This document shows, piece by piece, positions 17,775-26,087 of a stretch of DNA of 55,281 nucleotides (within the stretch, counting starts at the first letter, position 1; each line of letters opens with the position of its first letter). The position numbers were made by a program, and so were the translations under genes. The notes beneath the pieces are model-generated. The model was not told the origin of the DNA and ran no database searches. It worked only from the letters and a program-made list of their open reading frames with translations. The stretch comes from Bacteroidales bacterium. Lineage in GTDB: Bacteria; Bacteroidota; Bacteroidia; Bacteroidales; FEN-979. The stretch spans positions 1-55,281 of the forward strand of contig JALNWE010000014.1 of the NCBI GenBank assembly GCA_023231065.1, given 5' to 3'.

Positions 17775-18551
17775 TTATGCAACTACCTGAACAGGGAAAC
17801 CGGCGCGACGGACTTTGTCGGCGATCATATTCAGTTCCTGAAGATTGATTTTTTCGAGTTGATGTACCGGGGTTTCACGGGCAATAGGGTAAATCATCAC
17901 CAGGGATGGTTTTATTTCCCTGAGAAGGTCCAGCCAGGCTTCTACTTCCTGGAAGGAAGTATTGTCAATCATTTCGTCCCTGAACCGACCACGCAAAAAC
18001 ATACTTTGTAGGATCAGTTTTCCGTTGAATCGTTTCAGTCCATCAATCAATTCCGGGAACCGGATGGGAATCACCGGGTTATTCATCAGCCGGAACAACC
18101 TTTCGGAACCGGCATCCAGCTTGAGAATGTTGTTGTCAAGTTTGTTAAGGGATTCGAAAACCGACGGTACGCGGACCATACTGGCGTTCGACAGGATGGT
18201 GACTTTCGCATCAGGGGCATACTTGTTCCGGAGGCGGATGGTATCATCCACAACGAGGGCAAAATCAGGATGCAGGGTGGGTTCGCCGTTTCCCGCATAA
18301 GTTATGGCATCGGGCAGATATTCGTCGGCCGCGAGTTCCTGTAGCTTTTTTTCGAGGTACGCTGAAACCTCTTCCCGCGAAGGAAAAACAGGCGGGGCCT
18401 GACTTAATGGTGTCCATCCGCATTCACAATAGATGCAGTTGAATGAACAAAATTTTGAATGAAGCGGAAGAAGGTTCACTCCCAATGATAATCCCAGCCG
18501 CCTGCTTCGCACGGGACCGAAAACAACTTCATGAAACAGAAAACCAGCCAT
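17775..18551 (-). CDS. Radical SAM enzyme of the COG0731 / Taw1-like group
   Basis: This 258-residue protein begins 'VVFGPVRSRRLGLSLGVNLL' and contains the 4Fe-4S motif CxxxCxxC as 'CSFNCIYCECGW'. 'YAGNGEPTLHPD' (GGE-like SAM motif) and 'ILSNASMV' follow. This arrangement is typical of short radical SAM proteins related to the archaeal tRNA wyosine synthase Taw1, although bacterial members have unknown substrates. The downstream 25-residue-repeat gene is its only operon partner and could be a substrate or scaffold. Confidence 0.88.
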   Translation of the reverse strand: MAGFLFHEVVFGPVRSRRLGLSLGVNLLPLHSKFCSFNCIYCECGWTPLSQAPPVFPSREEVSAYLEKKLQELAADEYLPDAITYAGNGEPTLHPDFALVVDDTIRLRNKYAPDAKVTILSNASMVRVPSVFESLNKLDNNILKLDAGSERLFRLMNNPVIPIRFPELIDGLKRFNGKLILQSMFLRGRFRDEMIDNTSFQEVEAWLDLLREIKPSLVMIYPIARETPVHQLEKINLQELNMIADKVRRAGFPVQVVA

Positions 18552-18647
18552 ACCAATAATCCAATCTGCAAAATTCCGTTTTTTCGATGGTAAATCCTAA
18601 AAAAGTACCTGTGTTTTAATTACTTTTACAAATTCATTTGCTTAACC

Positions 18648-19622
18648 CTGGTCTCTCTTAACGAAATAAAGGCGCCTGTCCAGCAGCACATTGATGCTTT
18701 TGAAGATAAATTCAAAGGTTCAATGAAGAGTTCTGTCCCATTACTGGATACCATTACCAATTACATTATTAAACGAAAAGGTAAGCAAATCCGTCCGGTT
18801 TTTGTCTTTCTGTCGGCCAGCATTTGTGGAACGGTAAATGAAAGCACATACCTGGCGGCATCCCTTATTGAACTTCTGCATACAGCTACCCTGGTGCATG
18901 ATGACGTGGTGGATGATTCAAACTTACGCCGGGGTTTTTTTTCCCTGAACGCCCTTTGGAAAAATAAAATCACGGTCCTTGTCGGCGATTATTTATTGTC
19001 ACGCGGCCTTTTACTGGCGCTGGAAAAGGATGAATTCAAACTTCTGAAAATTGTTTCCGACGCGGTCAAGGAAATGAGTGAAGGAGAGCTGTTGCAGATC
19101 GAAAAAGCCCGTAAACTCGACATCGGGGAAACCGTGTATTTTGAGATCATCCGGAAAAAGACAGCCGCGCTCATTGCTTCGTGCTGCGCTTGCGGGGCCT
19201 CCTCGGTAAACGTTACCGAAGATCAGATCCGGACCATGTGGAATTTTGGTGAAACGGTTGGTATCGCCTTCCAGATTAAAGATGATCTTTTTGATTATGA
19301 AAAGAATAATACAACCGGAAAACCGCACGGGACCGACATCCGGGACCAGAAAATGACCTTACCCCTGATTTATCTCCTGAATCATTCGGATTTCCTTGAG
19401 AAAAGGTGGATCATCAATACCGTGAAAAATCATCACCATGATGCTGAAAGGGTGGCACAACTGACCACTAAAGTCACCGAAAAGGGTGGAATTGAGTATG
19501 CCCGGTCAAAGATGATGGAGTACCGTGAAAAAGCATTGGAAATCCTTCAGTCTTTTCCACAAAACGAATATCGCCGGTCGATGGAGCAATTGGTGATTTT
19601 CACTACCGAAAGAAAGGTCTGA
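18648..19622 (+). CDS. Long-chain polyprenyl diphosphate synthase, probable non-ATG start
   Basis: Both aspartate-rich motifs of trans-isoprenyl diphosphate synthases are present: 'HDDVVDDSNLRRG' (first) and 'FQIKDDLFDYEK' (second). It should extend farnesyl diphosphate to the quinone side chain at the membrane. The first in-frame ATG (18723) would give only 299 residues and cut off the conserved N-terminal helix. Upstream in the same frame lies 'VSLNEIKAPVQQHIDAFEDK', as in relatives, with the initiator methionine position occupied by CTG at 18648. The frame stays open to a stop at 18591 without any ATG. I therefore place the start at the CTG (324 residues, the usual length), with moderate certainty. 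Confidence 0.87.
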   Translation: MVSLNEIKAPVQQHIDAFEDKFKGSMKSSVPLLDTITNYIIKRKGKQIRPVFVFLSASICGTVNESTYLAASLIELLHTATLVHDDVVDDSNLRRGFFSLNALWKNKITVLVGDYLLSRGLLLALEKDEFKLLKIVSDAVKEMSEGELLQIEKARKLDIGETVYFEIIRKKTAALIASCCACGASSVNVTEDQIRTMWNFGETVGIAFQIKDDLFDYEKNNTTGKPHGTDIRDQKMTLPLIYLLNHSDFLEKRWIINTVKNHHHDAERVAQLTTKVTEKGGIEYARSKMMEYREKALEILQSFPQNEYRRSMEQLVIFTTERKV

Positions 19623-19628
19623 TCCGGA

Positions 19629-20687
19629 TCAAACCTTTTTCAGGGTGAAACCAAAAGTAGTGCCCACTCCGATCGTACTTCTTACCTGAATGGTTTGCTG
19701 ATGTGCTTCCACGATGTGTTTGGCAATGGCCAAACCAAGTCCTTTCCCTTTGCGGGTAACAGATCTTCCGCGGTCAGTGCGGTAAAACCGTTCGAAAACG
19801 CGCACCAGGTCCGGGGTATCAATACCAATTCCATCATCAGTGATCTCTGTCAGGATATTTTCATCCATATCAAAGAAAGTAACCTTGGTATGGCCGCTCC
19901 CGGTTTTTCCATAACGAATGGAGTTATCAATAATATTGGTCAGGACCAGCCGGATCTTATCTTTGTCGCCTTCCACAAGAATATGTTTTTCGGGATCATT
20001 GACGGTGATCATGATCTGATGTTTCAGGGCTTTCATATCGAGCATCTCGATCACTTCATGGGTCAGTGCGACAAGGTCAAACCGGGTTTTGTTCAGTTTA
20101 ATATGCCCTGATTCAAGTTGTGAAATCTCATCCAGGTCTTCGATGACCCTGATCAACCGTTCAACGCTTTTTTCGGTGCGTTTCAGATATTCCCTGTTGA
20201 TGGAGGGATCCTCCAGGCCACCATCAAGAAGGGTCGAAACATAGCCCTGGATATTGAACAACGGGGTTTTCATTTCATGGGAAACATTCCCGATAAAATC
20301 GCGCCGGTATTGCTCCAGTTGCTTAAGTTGTTCGATCTCTTTTTGCTTTTCCTTTTCCCAGGTATCCACTTCTGACTGTACATTTTCAATGATATCATGC
20401 TCCGGAAAAGCAACGGGTTTTTCTTTTTTTCCCACCTTGAACATGTGTATTGATTTGTAAATCAGCCTGATCTTACTATAGATAAAGCGGTCGAGGGTAT
20501 ATCTGAAAATGATAATAACAATGAGAAAAAGAAGGCCAGAACTGATCAAAAGGACCAGGTAGAAATAAAAATTATTCAACAGTAAAGGAAAAAGCAGCAC
20601 AACCGAAAGAAAAAAGAAAACGATATAGATCAAGGTAATGATCAGGGCATTCAGAAAAGCAAGGTTTTTGGGTTCATGAAATTTCAT
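19629..20687 (-). CDS. PhoR-like membrane sensor histidine kinase
   Basis: This 352-residue protein has two N-terminal transmembrane helices (about 12-36 and 42-62) with almost no periplasmic loop between them. A charged linker follows, then HisKA with His137 in 'FIGNVSHEMKTPLF'. The ATPase domain has an N-box (NIIDNSIRYG), G1 (DDGIGID) and G2 (GKGLGLAI). The tiny loop suggests it senses within the membrane or through a partner. Its start overlaps the stop of the upstream response regulator by 4 bases, so the two are translationally coupled. Confidence 0.93.
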   Translation of the reverse strand: MKFHEPKNLAFLNALIITLIYIVFFFLSVVLLFPLLLNNFYFYLVLLISSGLLFLIVIIIFRYTLDRFIYSKIRLIYKSIHMFKVGKKEKPVAFPEHDIIENVQSEVDTWEKEKQKEIEQLKQLEQYRRDFIGNVSHEMKTPLFNIQGYVSTLLDGGLEDPSINREYLKRTEKSVERLIRVIEDLDEISQLESGHIKLNKTRFDLVALTHEVIEMLDMKALKHQIMITVNDPEKHILVEGDKDKIRLVLTNIIDNSIRYGKTGSGHTKVTFFDMDENILTEITDDGIGIDTPDLVRVFERFYRTDRGRSVTRKGKGLGLAIAKHIVEAHQQTIQVRSTIGVGTTFGFTLKKV

Positions 20688-21370
20688 ACTTCTTCGAATT
20701 TATAGCCAACCCCTTTGATGGTTATAATGTTATCGGTCCCAAGTTTTTCGCGGATACGCCGTATGTGGACATCAATGGTCCGGTCGCCCACAACCACATC
20801 ATCTCCCCACACCTCGGAAAAAATTTTTTCGCGTCTGACCACTTTATTGGAATTTAATACAAGAAATTGCAGCAGTTCAAATTCTTTACGGGCCAGGATG
20901 ATATCGGCCCCATCTTTGACGATAATATATCGGTCATTATCGATGGTGAAATTCTTTGTTTTAATAAGGTTCCCGATTCCAGGCGCCGGTTTATACCGTC
21001 GGAGCAAAGCCTGGACCCGGCTTATAAAAACCTTTGGTTTGATGGGTTTGGTAATGTAATCGTCAGCGCCCGCCTCAAAGCCGGCAATCTGGGAATAATC
21101 CTCTCCCCGGGCTGTGAGAAAAGCGATCAACGTTCCTTCAAGCTCAGGCATTTTCCTTATCTCCAGGCAGGTTTCCATCCCATCCATCCCGGGCATCATG
21201 ACATCTAAAATCACCAGTTGGGGCTTGTTCTCAATGGCCAGTTTCAACGCTTTTTTCCCGTTTTTAGCCTTTAGCACATGATATCCTTCCCTGGCCAGGT
21301 TATATCCTAAAAATTCAAGAATGTCGGCTTCATCATCGACAAGTAAGATGGTGATCCCTGAATTTTCCAT
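20684..21370 (-). CDS. PhoB/OmpR-family response regulator
   Basis: This 228-residue protein has a receiver domain with acidic Asp12/Asp13, phospho-acceptor Asp56 (VILDVMMPG), Thr86 and Lys108 (YITKPIKP). A winged-helix DNA-binding domain at about 130-228 includes 'VVGDRTIDVHIRRIREKLG' and ends 'IKGVGYKFEE'. It is the cognate partner of the overlapping kinase gene. The pair resembles PhoBR, and two phosphatases lie about 24 kb away, but a phosphate role is only a guess. Confidence 0.94.
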   Translation of the reverse strand: MENSGITILLVDDEADILEFLGYNLAREGYHVLKAKNGKKALKLAIENKPQLVILDVMMPGMDGMETCLEIRKMPELEGTLIAFLTARGEDYSQIAGFEAGADDYITKPIKPKVFISRVQALLRRYKPAPGIGNLIKTKNFTIDNDRYIIVKDGADIILARKEFELLQFLVLNSNKVVRREKIFSEVWGDDVVVGDRTIDVHIRRIREKLGTDNIITIKGVGYKFEEV

Positions 21371-21442
21371 GGTCCTTGCTTATTGAATGGCTAAAATACA
21401 AATGGTTTCTGAAATTTTCCTAATTTTAGCAGAAATTTGAAT

Positions 21443-22078
21443 ATGAAAAAACTGTTGTTGCTTCTGTTTGTTTCAATTCCGTTTGCAGGGCTGGCCCAGA
21501 TGTTCAATGGAGGCGTTTTGGCAGGAGGTGTGGTCAGCCAGGTTGACGGCGACTCCTGGGAAGGGTATCATAAATTCGGTTTTTTGGCAGGGGGGTATGT
21601 GAGTTTACGCGTTTCGCCCCATTCCTCTTTTCAGATGGAGATGGAATACATTCAAAAAGGCAGCCGGAAAAATCAGGATCTGGAGAATAACGATTTCAAT
21701 TCTTATCTCTTACGGTTACATTACCTGGAAATACCGATTTTGTATCAATACACCTTTGCCCGTAGGTTTTCAGCGGAAATCGGACCAGCGGCTGATATCC
21801 TGCTGGGTTCCTATGAAGAAGCCTATGACGCCAATGGGCAAAAAGGGACCAACCTCGTTCCCTTGCGGACTTTCACCCTGAGCGGCATCATTGGTATCGC
21901 GGGATATATAACCAATCATTTAAAAGCCAACTTCCGGTTCAACTATTCTCTTTTGTCAATCCGCGATGCCACTTCACCTTATCCTGAAGGATACCGTAAA
22001 ATATTATTCGAATGGGGACAGTATAACAATGTATTGTCGGTTTCGCTATGCTGGGACTTAAAATCAAACGATTTCTGA
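21443..22078 (+). CDS. Outer-membrane beta-barrel protein (porin-family, PorT-like size)
   Basis: This 211-residue protein starts at ATG 21443; a TTG six bases upstream is less likely. The signal peptide ends 'FAGLAQ'. The rest alternates polar and hydrophobic residues with aromatic girdles ('FGFLAGGYVSLRV', 'LRLHYLEIPILYQY') and ends in an amphipathic strand. This is the Bacteroidota 'outer membrane beta-barrel' (OMP_b-brl_2) pattern. The function is unknown. It is 20 bases upstream of ubiX and divergent from the response regulator. Confidence 0.8.
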   Translation: MKKLLLLLFVSIPFAGLAQMFNGGVLAGGVVSQVDGDSWEGYHKFGFLAGGYVSLRVSPHSSFQMEMEYIQKGSRKNQDLENNDFNSYLLRLHYLEIPILYQYTFARRFSAEIGPAADILLGSYEEAYDANGQKGTNLVPLRTFTLSGIIGIAGYITNHLKANFRFNYSLLSIRDATSPYPEGYRKILFEWGQYNNVLSVSLCWDLKSNDF

Positions 22079-22097
22079 GGCTAACATCATCCCCGAA

Positions 22098-22670
22098 ATG
22101 AAAAAGTTTAGGTTTGTTATTGGCATCGCAGGAGCAAGCGGCTCAATTTATGGAAGGTTATTGCTGGAAAAAATAATCGCCATGCGGGATCAGATTGACA
22201 ATTGTGGCGTCATTTTTTCGGACAATGCAAGAACGGTCTGGAAATTTGAGCTCGACCAGGATCCCGGAACGATTAACTTTCCCGAATGGATGAAGGTTTA
22301 TGATCCGGGCGATTTTTTTGCGCCCATGGCTTCCGGTTCCGCGGCGTATGACGGAATGATCATTTGTCCGTGTACCCTGGGCACCCTGGGACGCATCGCT
22401 TCCGGGGTTTCGGGCGACCTGCTCACGCGGGCTGCAGATGTCATGCTGAAAGAAAGGAAAAAGCTGATCCTGGTTCCCCGCGAAACTCCCCTTAACCTGA
22501 TCCATCTCAGCAATATGAAATCCCTCACCGAAGCAGGCGCCATCATTTGTCCGGCCTCGCCTTCGTTCTATAGTAAACCTGTCACCCTTGAACAAGCAGC
22601 CATGACCGTCGTCGATCGGGTACTGGTCCTTGCAGGGTTCCAGGTACCTGCTTACCAATGGGGGAAATAA
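22098..22670 (+). CDS. ubiX: Flavin prenyltransferase UbiX
   Basis: This 190-residue protein shows the UbiX/Pad1 flavodoxin-like signature 'IGIAGASGSIYGRLLLEK', 'VIFSDNA', 'MIICPCTLGTLGRIASG', 'LLTRAADVMLKER' and 'LVPRETPLNLIHLSNM'. UbiX attaches dimethylallyl to FMN to make the prenylated cofactor of UbiD-type decarboxylases. No ubiD is in the window. A quinone link with the polyprenyl synthase about 3 kb upstream is plausible. Confidence 0.95.
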   Translation: MKKFRFVIGIAGASGSIYGRLLLEKIIAMRDQIDNCGVIFSDNARTVWKFELDQDPGTINFPEWMKVYDPGDFFAPMASGSAAYDGMIICPCTLGTLGRIASGVSGDLLTRAADVMLKERKKLILVPRETPLNLIHLSNMKSLTEAGAIICPASPSFYSKPVTLEQAAMTVVDRVLVLAGFQVPAYQWGK

Positions 22671-22697
22671 TAACCTTTATAACACCTGCAGGTTATT
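22669..22697. terminator. Possible bidirectional hairpin between ubiX and queG
   Basis: The inverted repeat AATAACCT (22669-22676) and AGGTTATT (22690-22697) could form an 8-bp stem with a 13-base loop spanning the convergent stop codons. There is no strong U-tract, so termination is uncertain. Confidence 0.4.
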
Positions 22698-23616
22698 CAC
22701 GGGTTGTTCCCGCTGCCTTGATGTTCCTCATAAGTTGCTGGTAACCAATTCGCTTTATGGGAGAATTTTTAAAAAGCCCATCGAACTGCTGTTGTGTCAG
22801 TGAAAGCCAGTCTTTCTTACGCATTGTCTGCAGCAGGGGATGGGGTATGAATTCCGGAATTTGATGCGGTTTGGGAGACTGGTTGAAAGGGCAAACATCC
22901 TGGCATATATCACATCCGTAAATGCGGTTATTCAGATGATCTTTAATGTTGTCAGGGAGGCTGGTCGCATTTTCGATCGTGTAATAGGAGATACACCGGG
23001 TGACATTGAGTTGGTAAGGATTGTCGAGAGCCCCTGTGGGGCATGCATGGACACATTTTTCACACGTGCCGCAATATCCTTTGCCCGGAATATCCGGTTC
23101 AAGGTCAAGGTCCGTCAGCAGGATCCCGATGAAAAAAAACGAACCTTCTGTTTTATTGATAAGGACTGAATTTTTCCCCTGCCAGCCAAGGCCGCAACGC
23201 TGTGCCCAAACCTTTTCGGCTATTACTCCGGAATCGACAAATGGCCTGACCTTGAAATTCCCGAAAAGCGCTTTCATCCGGTTTGTCATTTGTTTCATGC
23301 GGTTTTTCAAAACAACATGATAATCGGCCCCATACGTGTATTTTGCAAGAATAAAATTATCTTCCTGGGGAATGATCTCCCGTGGAAAATAGTTTAGTGA
23401 GAGGGCAATAATGGATTTAACCTCGCGTAAAAGAAGAGAAGGGTCCATTCTCTTTTCATGATTTCTTTTGAGGTAGGAAAGGGAAGCTTGTTTGTTTTCC
23501 CTGAAATACCCTGAATAGAAGGAATGGAGTTCTTCCAGGGAGCCTGCGCGGGCAATACCGCAATGAGAGAATCCTGCCGAAATGGCTTCCTGCTTAATTT
23601 GTTCAGCCGGGGTCAT
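22693..23616 (-). CDS. queG: Epoxyqueuosine reductase QueG
   Basis: This 307-residue protein performs the last step of queuosine tRNA modification, reducing epoxyqueuosine in a cobalamin-dependent reaction. The two 4Fe-4S cluster motifs are clear: 'CGTCEKCVHACPTGAL' and 'CDICQDVCPFN'. 'ALSLNYFP' and 'DSGVIAEKVWAQRCGLGWQG' are diagnostic of QueG. Its need for B12 parallels the class II reductase in the window. Confidence 0.95.
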   Translation of the reverse strand: MTPAEQIKQEAISAGFSHCGIARAGSLEELHSFYSGYFRENKQASLSYLKRNHEKRMDPSLLLREVKSIIALSLNYFPREIIPQEDNFILAKYTYGADYHVVLKNRMKQMTNRMKALFGNFKVRPFVDSGVIAEKVWAQRCGLGWQGKNSVLINKTEGSFFFIGILLTDLDLEPDIPGKGYCGTCEKCVHACPTGALDNPYQLNVTRCISYYTIENATSLPDNIKDHLNNRIYGCDICQDVCPFNQSPKPHQIPEFIPHPLLQTMRKKDWLSLTQQQFDGLFKNSPIKRIGYQQLMRNIKAAGTTRE

Positions 23617-23686
23617 ATCTGGTTGTCGTTAAAGCTCCTTATGGTATCATGTCGATAAATACCGGTATGGGGCGGGAATCCGGGAT

Positions 23687-24712
23687 TTATTCGAATAAAG
23701 TAGGATTGCCCCCTGTTTTCAATTTTCCCAGGTGCCTGTAAGCCATTTCAGTTACTTCCCTTCCCCTGGGTGTCCGCATGAGGTATCCCTCCTGGATCAA
23801 AAAAGGTTCATACACCTCCTCAATGGTCCCTGAATCTTCCGATACCGCGGTAGCGATGGTGTTCAGTCCCACGGGGCCACCTTTGAATTTATCAATAATG
23901 GTGGTCAGGATTTTATTGTCCATTTCATCGAGGCCATTCTTATCGACATTCAGGGCTGAAAGGGCATACTGGCTGATTTTCAGATCGATTTTTCCATTCC
24001 CTTTGATCTGGGCGAAATCCCGGACCCTGCGCAGGAGCATGTTGGCAATACGGGGCGTACCGCGGCTCCGGCGGGCGATTTCGGCGGCAGCATCCGGATC
24101 TATGGCGCAGTGAAGGATCCCGGAAGAGCGGTTGATGATGTGTTCCAGGGTATCGCTTTGATAATAGTTCAGCCGTGAATTAATCCCAAAACGGGAACGC
24201 AGCGGAGCGGTCAGTAATCCCGACCGGGTGGTGGCCCCAATCAGGGTGAATGGGTTTAGTTTAATCTGAATACTGCGGGCGTTTGGCCCTGTTTCGAGCA
24301 TGATATCGATCTTGTAATCTTCCATGGCCGAATAGAGATATTCCTCAACCACCGGTGATAACCTGTGGATTTCATCAATGAACAGCACGTCGTTTTCTTC
24401 GAGACCTGTCAGCAGGCCAGCCAGGTCGCCGGGTTTATCAAGTACCGGACCGGAAGTGATCCGGATATTCACCCGCAATTCATTGGCAATGATATGGGCA
24501 AGGGTGGTTTTCCCCAAACCCGGCGGACCATGCAATAATACATGATCGAGCGATTCACCGCGCTGACGGGCTGCCTGGACAAATATCTTCAGGTTTTCTA
24601 CGATGGCTTCCTGTCCTGCGAATTCAGTGAACCCAGTAGGACGTAACACTTTTTCAATCTCTTTTTCACCCGTGGTCAGGTTTTCACCGGAAGCATCCAG
24701 ATTTTCATTCAT
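23687..24712 (-). CDS. ruvB: Holliday junction branch-migration helicase RuvB
   Basis: This 341-residue protein is full length. It has Walker A 'LLHGPPGLGKTTLA', Walker B 'VLFIDEIHRL', sensor 1 'LIGATTRSGLLTAPLRSRFG' (with the arginine finger) and a C-terminal winged helix ending 'RTPRGREVTEMAYRHLG'. RuvB hexamers drive branch migration with RuvA. No ruvA or ruvC is adjacent. It lies 70 bases upstream of queG on the same strand. Confidence 0.97.
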   Translation of the reverse strand: MNENLDASGENLTTGEKEIEKVLRPTGFTEFAGQEAIVENLKIFVQAARQRGESLDHVLLHGPPGLGKTTLAHIIANELRVNIRITSGPVLDKPGDLAGLLTGLEENDVLFIDEIHRLSPVVEEYLYSAMEDYKIDIMLETGPNARSIQIKLNPFTLIGATTRSGLLTAPLRSRFGINSRLNYYQSDTLEHIINRSSGILHCAIDPDAAAEIARRSRGTPRIANMLLRRVRDFAQIKGNGKIDLKISQYALSALNVDKNGLDEMDNKILTTIIDKFKGGPVGLNTIATAVSEDSGTIEEVYEPFLIQEGYLMRTPRGREVTEMAYRHLGKLKTGGNPTLFE

Positions 24713-24797
24713 GACAACAAAAGTAAATTATTTTCACCGGATTTTATTTTTAATCAAAATTCCTTACCTTTACGATATCAATCTAAAATCCACAACC

Positions 24798-25637
24798 ATG
24801 AACCCCATTATTGTTGCTGTTGATTTTTCCAATACTTCTGTTCATGCCATCGAATATGCAATCCCACTGGCCAATAAACTTAAATCTGATATACAGTTGA
24901 TCTGGGTCGATAAGATAAGCCCCCAGGAATCCCTCTATCCGGATACTTCCACCCAGAACCGGAATGAGGCTAAAAAGCGCTTCGAAGAGCTGAGCGGTAA
25001 TTATGGGAAAAAGCTGGCCAAAGGGCTTCGACTGGAATATAAACTGAAGAGAGGGAAGATCTATCACGAGATCGACAACCTGGCCCGGCTGACCCATGCA
25101 GAGTTGATTGTAACGGGGGCCCATGGGATTTCAGGCTTTGAGGAGTTCTGGATCGGGAGCAACGCTTTTAAAATCGTGACGTATGCATCTTGTCCCGTTA
25201 TTACAGTGAGGCAAGACAGGATCATAAAAAAAAGCCTGGACAGGATATTACTGCCGATGGATGGATCGGCCGAAACCATTCAGAAATTACCTTTCGTCGT
25301 TAAACTGGCAAAACTTTTCAAATCGGAAGTTCATGTCGTGACAACCCATACCAGTCATCTGAAATCAATTCAACGCATCGCTGAAAAATATTCCAAGGTA
25401 GCCACCGGGTACTTGCAGCTTCATTCTGTCGATTTTGTCACCGATAGCATCATCGCCAATGACCTGACCAAGGCAGTTTTGATGTACGCGACGAATGTCC
25501 AGGCCGATTTAATTGCTATCATGACAGAGCAGGAAACTCCGGTGAATATTTTGTTGGGACCGCAAGCCCAGCAGCTGGTCAATCAATCACAGGTACCCGT
25601 GTTGAGTATTCACCCCATTAAAAATTTTGGACTTTAA
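24798..25637 (+). CDS. Tandem-domain universal stress protein (first of two)
   Basis: This 279-residue protein has two UspA-like domains. The start at 24798 gives the family N-terminus 'MNPIIVAVDFSNTS'; earlier in-frame ATGs fall inside ruvB. Domain 1 carries an ATP-loop-like 'VTGAHGISGFEEFWIGSNA', close to GxxGxxxxxxxxxG. Domain 2 (about 148-279, 'ILLPMDGSAET') has a degenerate loop. The paralogue two genes downstream (26088) shares the same distinctive 'HGxSGFEEFWxGSNA' and 'IAIMTEQET' motifs. It forms an operon with the SPOR protein, 6 bases apart. Confidence 0.9.
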   Translation: MNPIIVAVDFSNTSVHAIEYAIPLANKLKSDIQLIWVDKISPQESLYPDTSTQNRNEAKKRFEELSGNYGKKLAKGLRLEYKLKRGKIYHEIDNLARLTHAELIVTGAHGISGFEEFWIGSNAFKIVTYASCPVITVRQDRIIKKSLDRILLPMDGSAETIQKLPFVVKLAKLFKSEVHVVTTHTSHLKSIQRIAEKYSKVATGYLQLHSVDFVTDSIIANDLTKAVLMYATNVQADLIAIMTEQETPVNILLGPQAQQLVNQSQVPVLSIHPIKNFGL

Positions 25638-25643
25638 AAAACC

Positions 25644-26072
25644 ATGAGAATTTTTTTACACACCACGCTGCTTATCATCGTTCTCTTACTACCAATGAAG
25701 AGTATGGTGGCCCAGGACACTGATTCTTTGGATCTGAAAGGAAATATCATCCAGGATCATCGCGTGGAAGTATTGGTCATGAAGCATGTCAAGATAAACC
25801 AGGTGACAAAAGCCATGGATGGATTCCGGATCCAGCTGTTCTCTGATTCCGGAAATAATTCCAAGGGCAGCGCCCAAACCGTATATGATGAATTTGTTTT
25901 AAAATACCCGACCGTTGGGGCTTACCTTACCTTTAAATCACCCAACTATAAAGTACGGATCGGTGATTTCCGGACCCGTTTAGATGCCCAGCGTTTTCTC
26001 AATGAACTGACCGTGGATTATCCCAACGCATTTATTGTTGCTGAAACCATCAATTTACCCCGAATCGAATAA
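25644..26072 (+). CDS. Exported SPOR-domain protein between two USP genes
   Basis: This 142-residue protein has a signal peptide (1-24, ending MVAQ), a spacer of about 35 residues and a C-terminal SPOR-like domain from about 60: 'GFRIQLFSDSGNN', 'YKVRIGDFRTRLDAQRFLNEL', 'AFIVAETI'. SPOR domains bind denuded peptidoglycan glycans, often at division sites. The gene lies 6 bases after the first USP gene and 15 before the second. The pairing of a periplasmic wall-binding protein with cytosolic stress proteins is unusual and unexplained. Confidence 0.85.
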   Translation: MRIFLHTTLLIIVLLLPMKSMVAQDTDSLDLKGNIIQDHRVEVLVMKHVKINQVTKAMDGFRIQLFSDSGNNSKGSAQTVYDEFVLKYPTVGAYLTFKSPNYKVRIGDFRTRLDAQRFLNELTVDYPNAFIVAETINLPRIE

Positions 26073-26087
26073 CCAAAACCAGATGCC

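Noticed and set aside
24765..24772. TACCTTTA near the first USP gene as a -7 box
   Set aside because: One mismatch at the conserved G and no clear -33; not listed as a feature.
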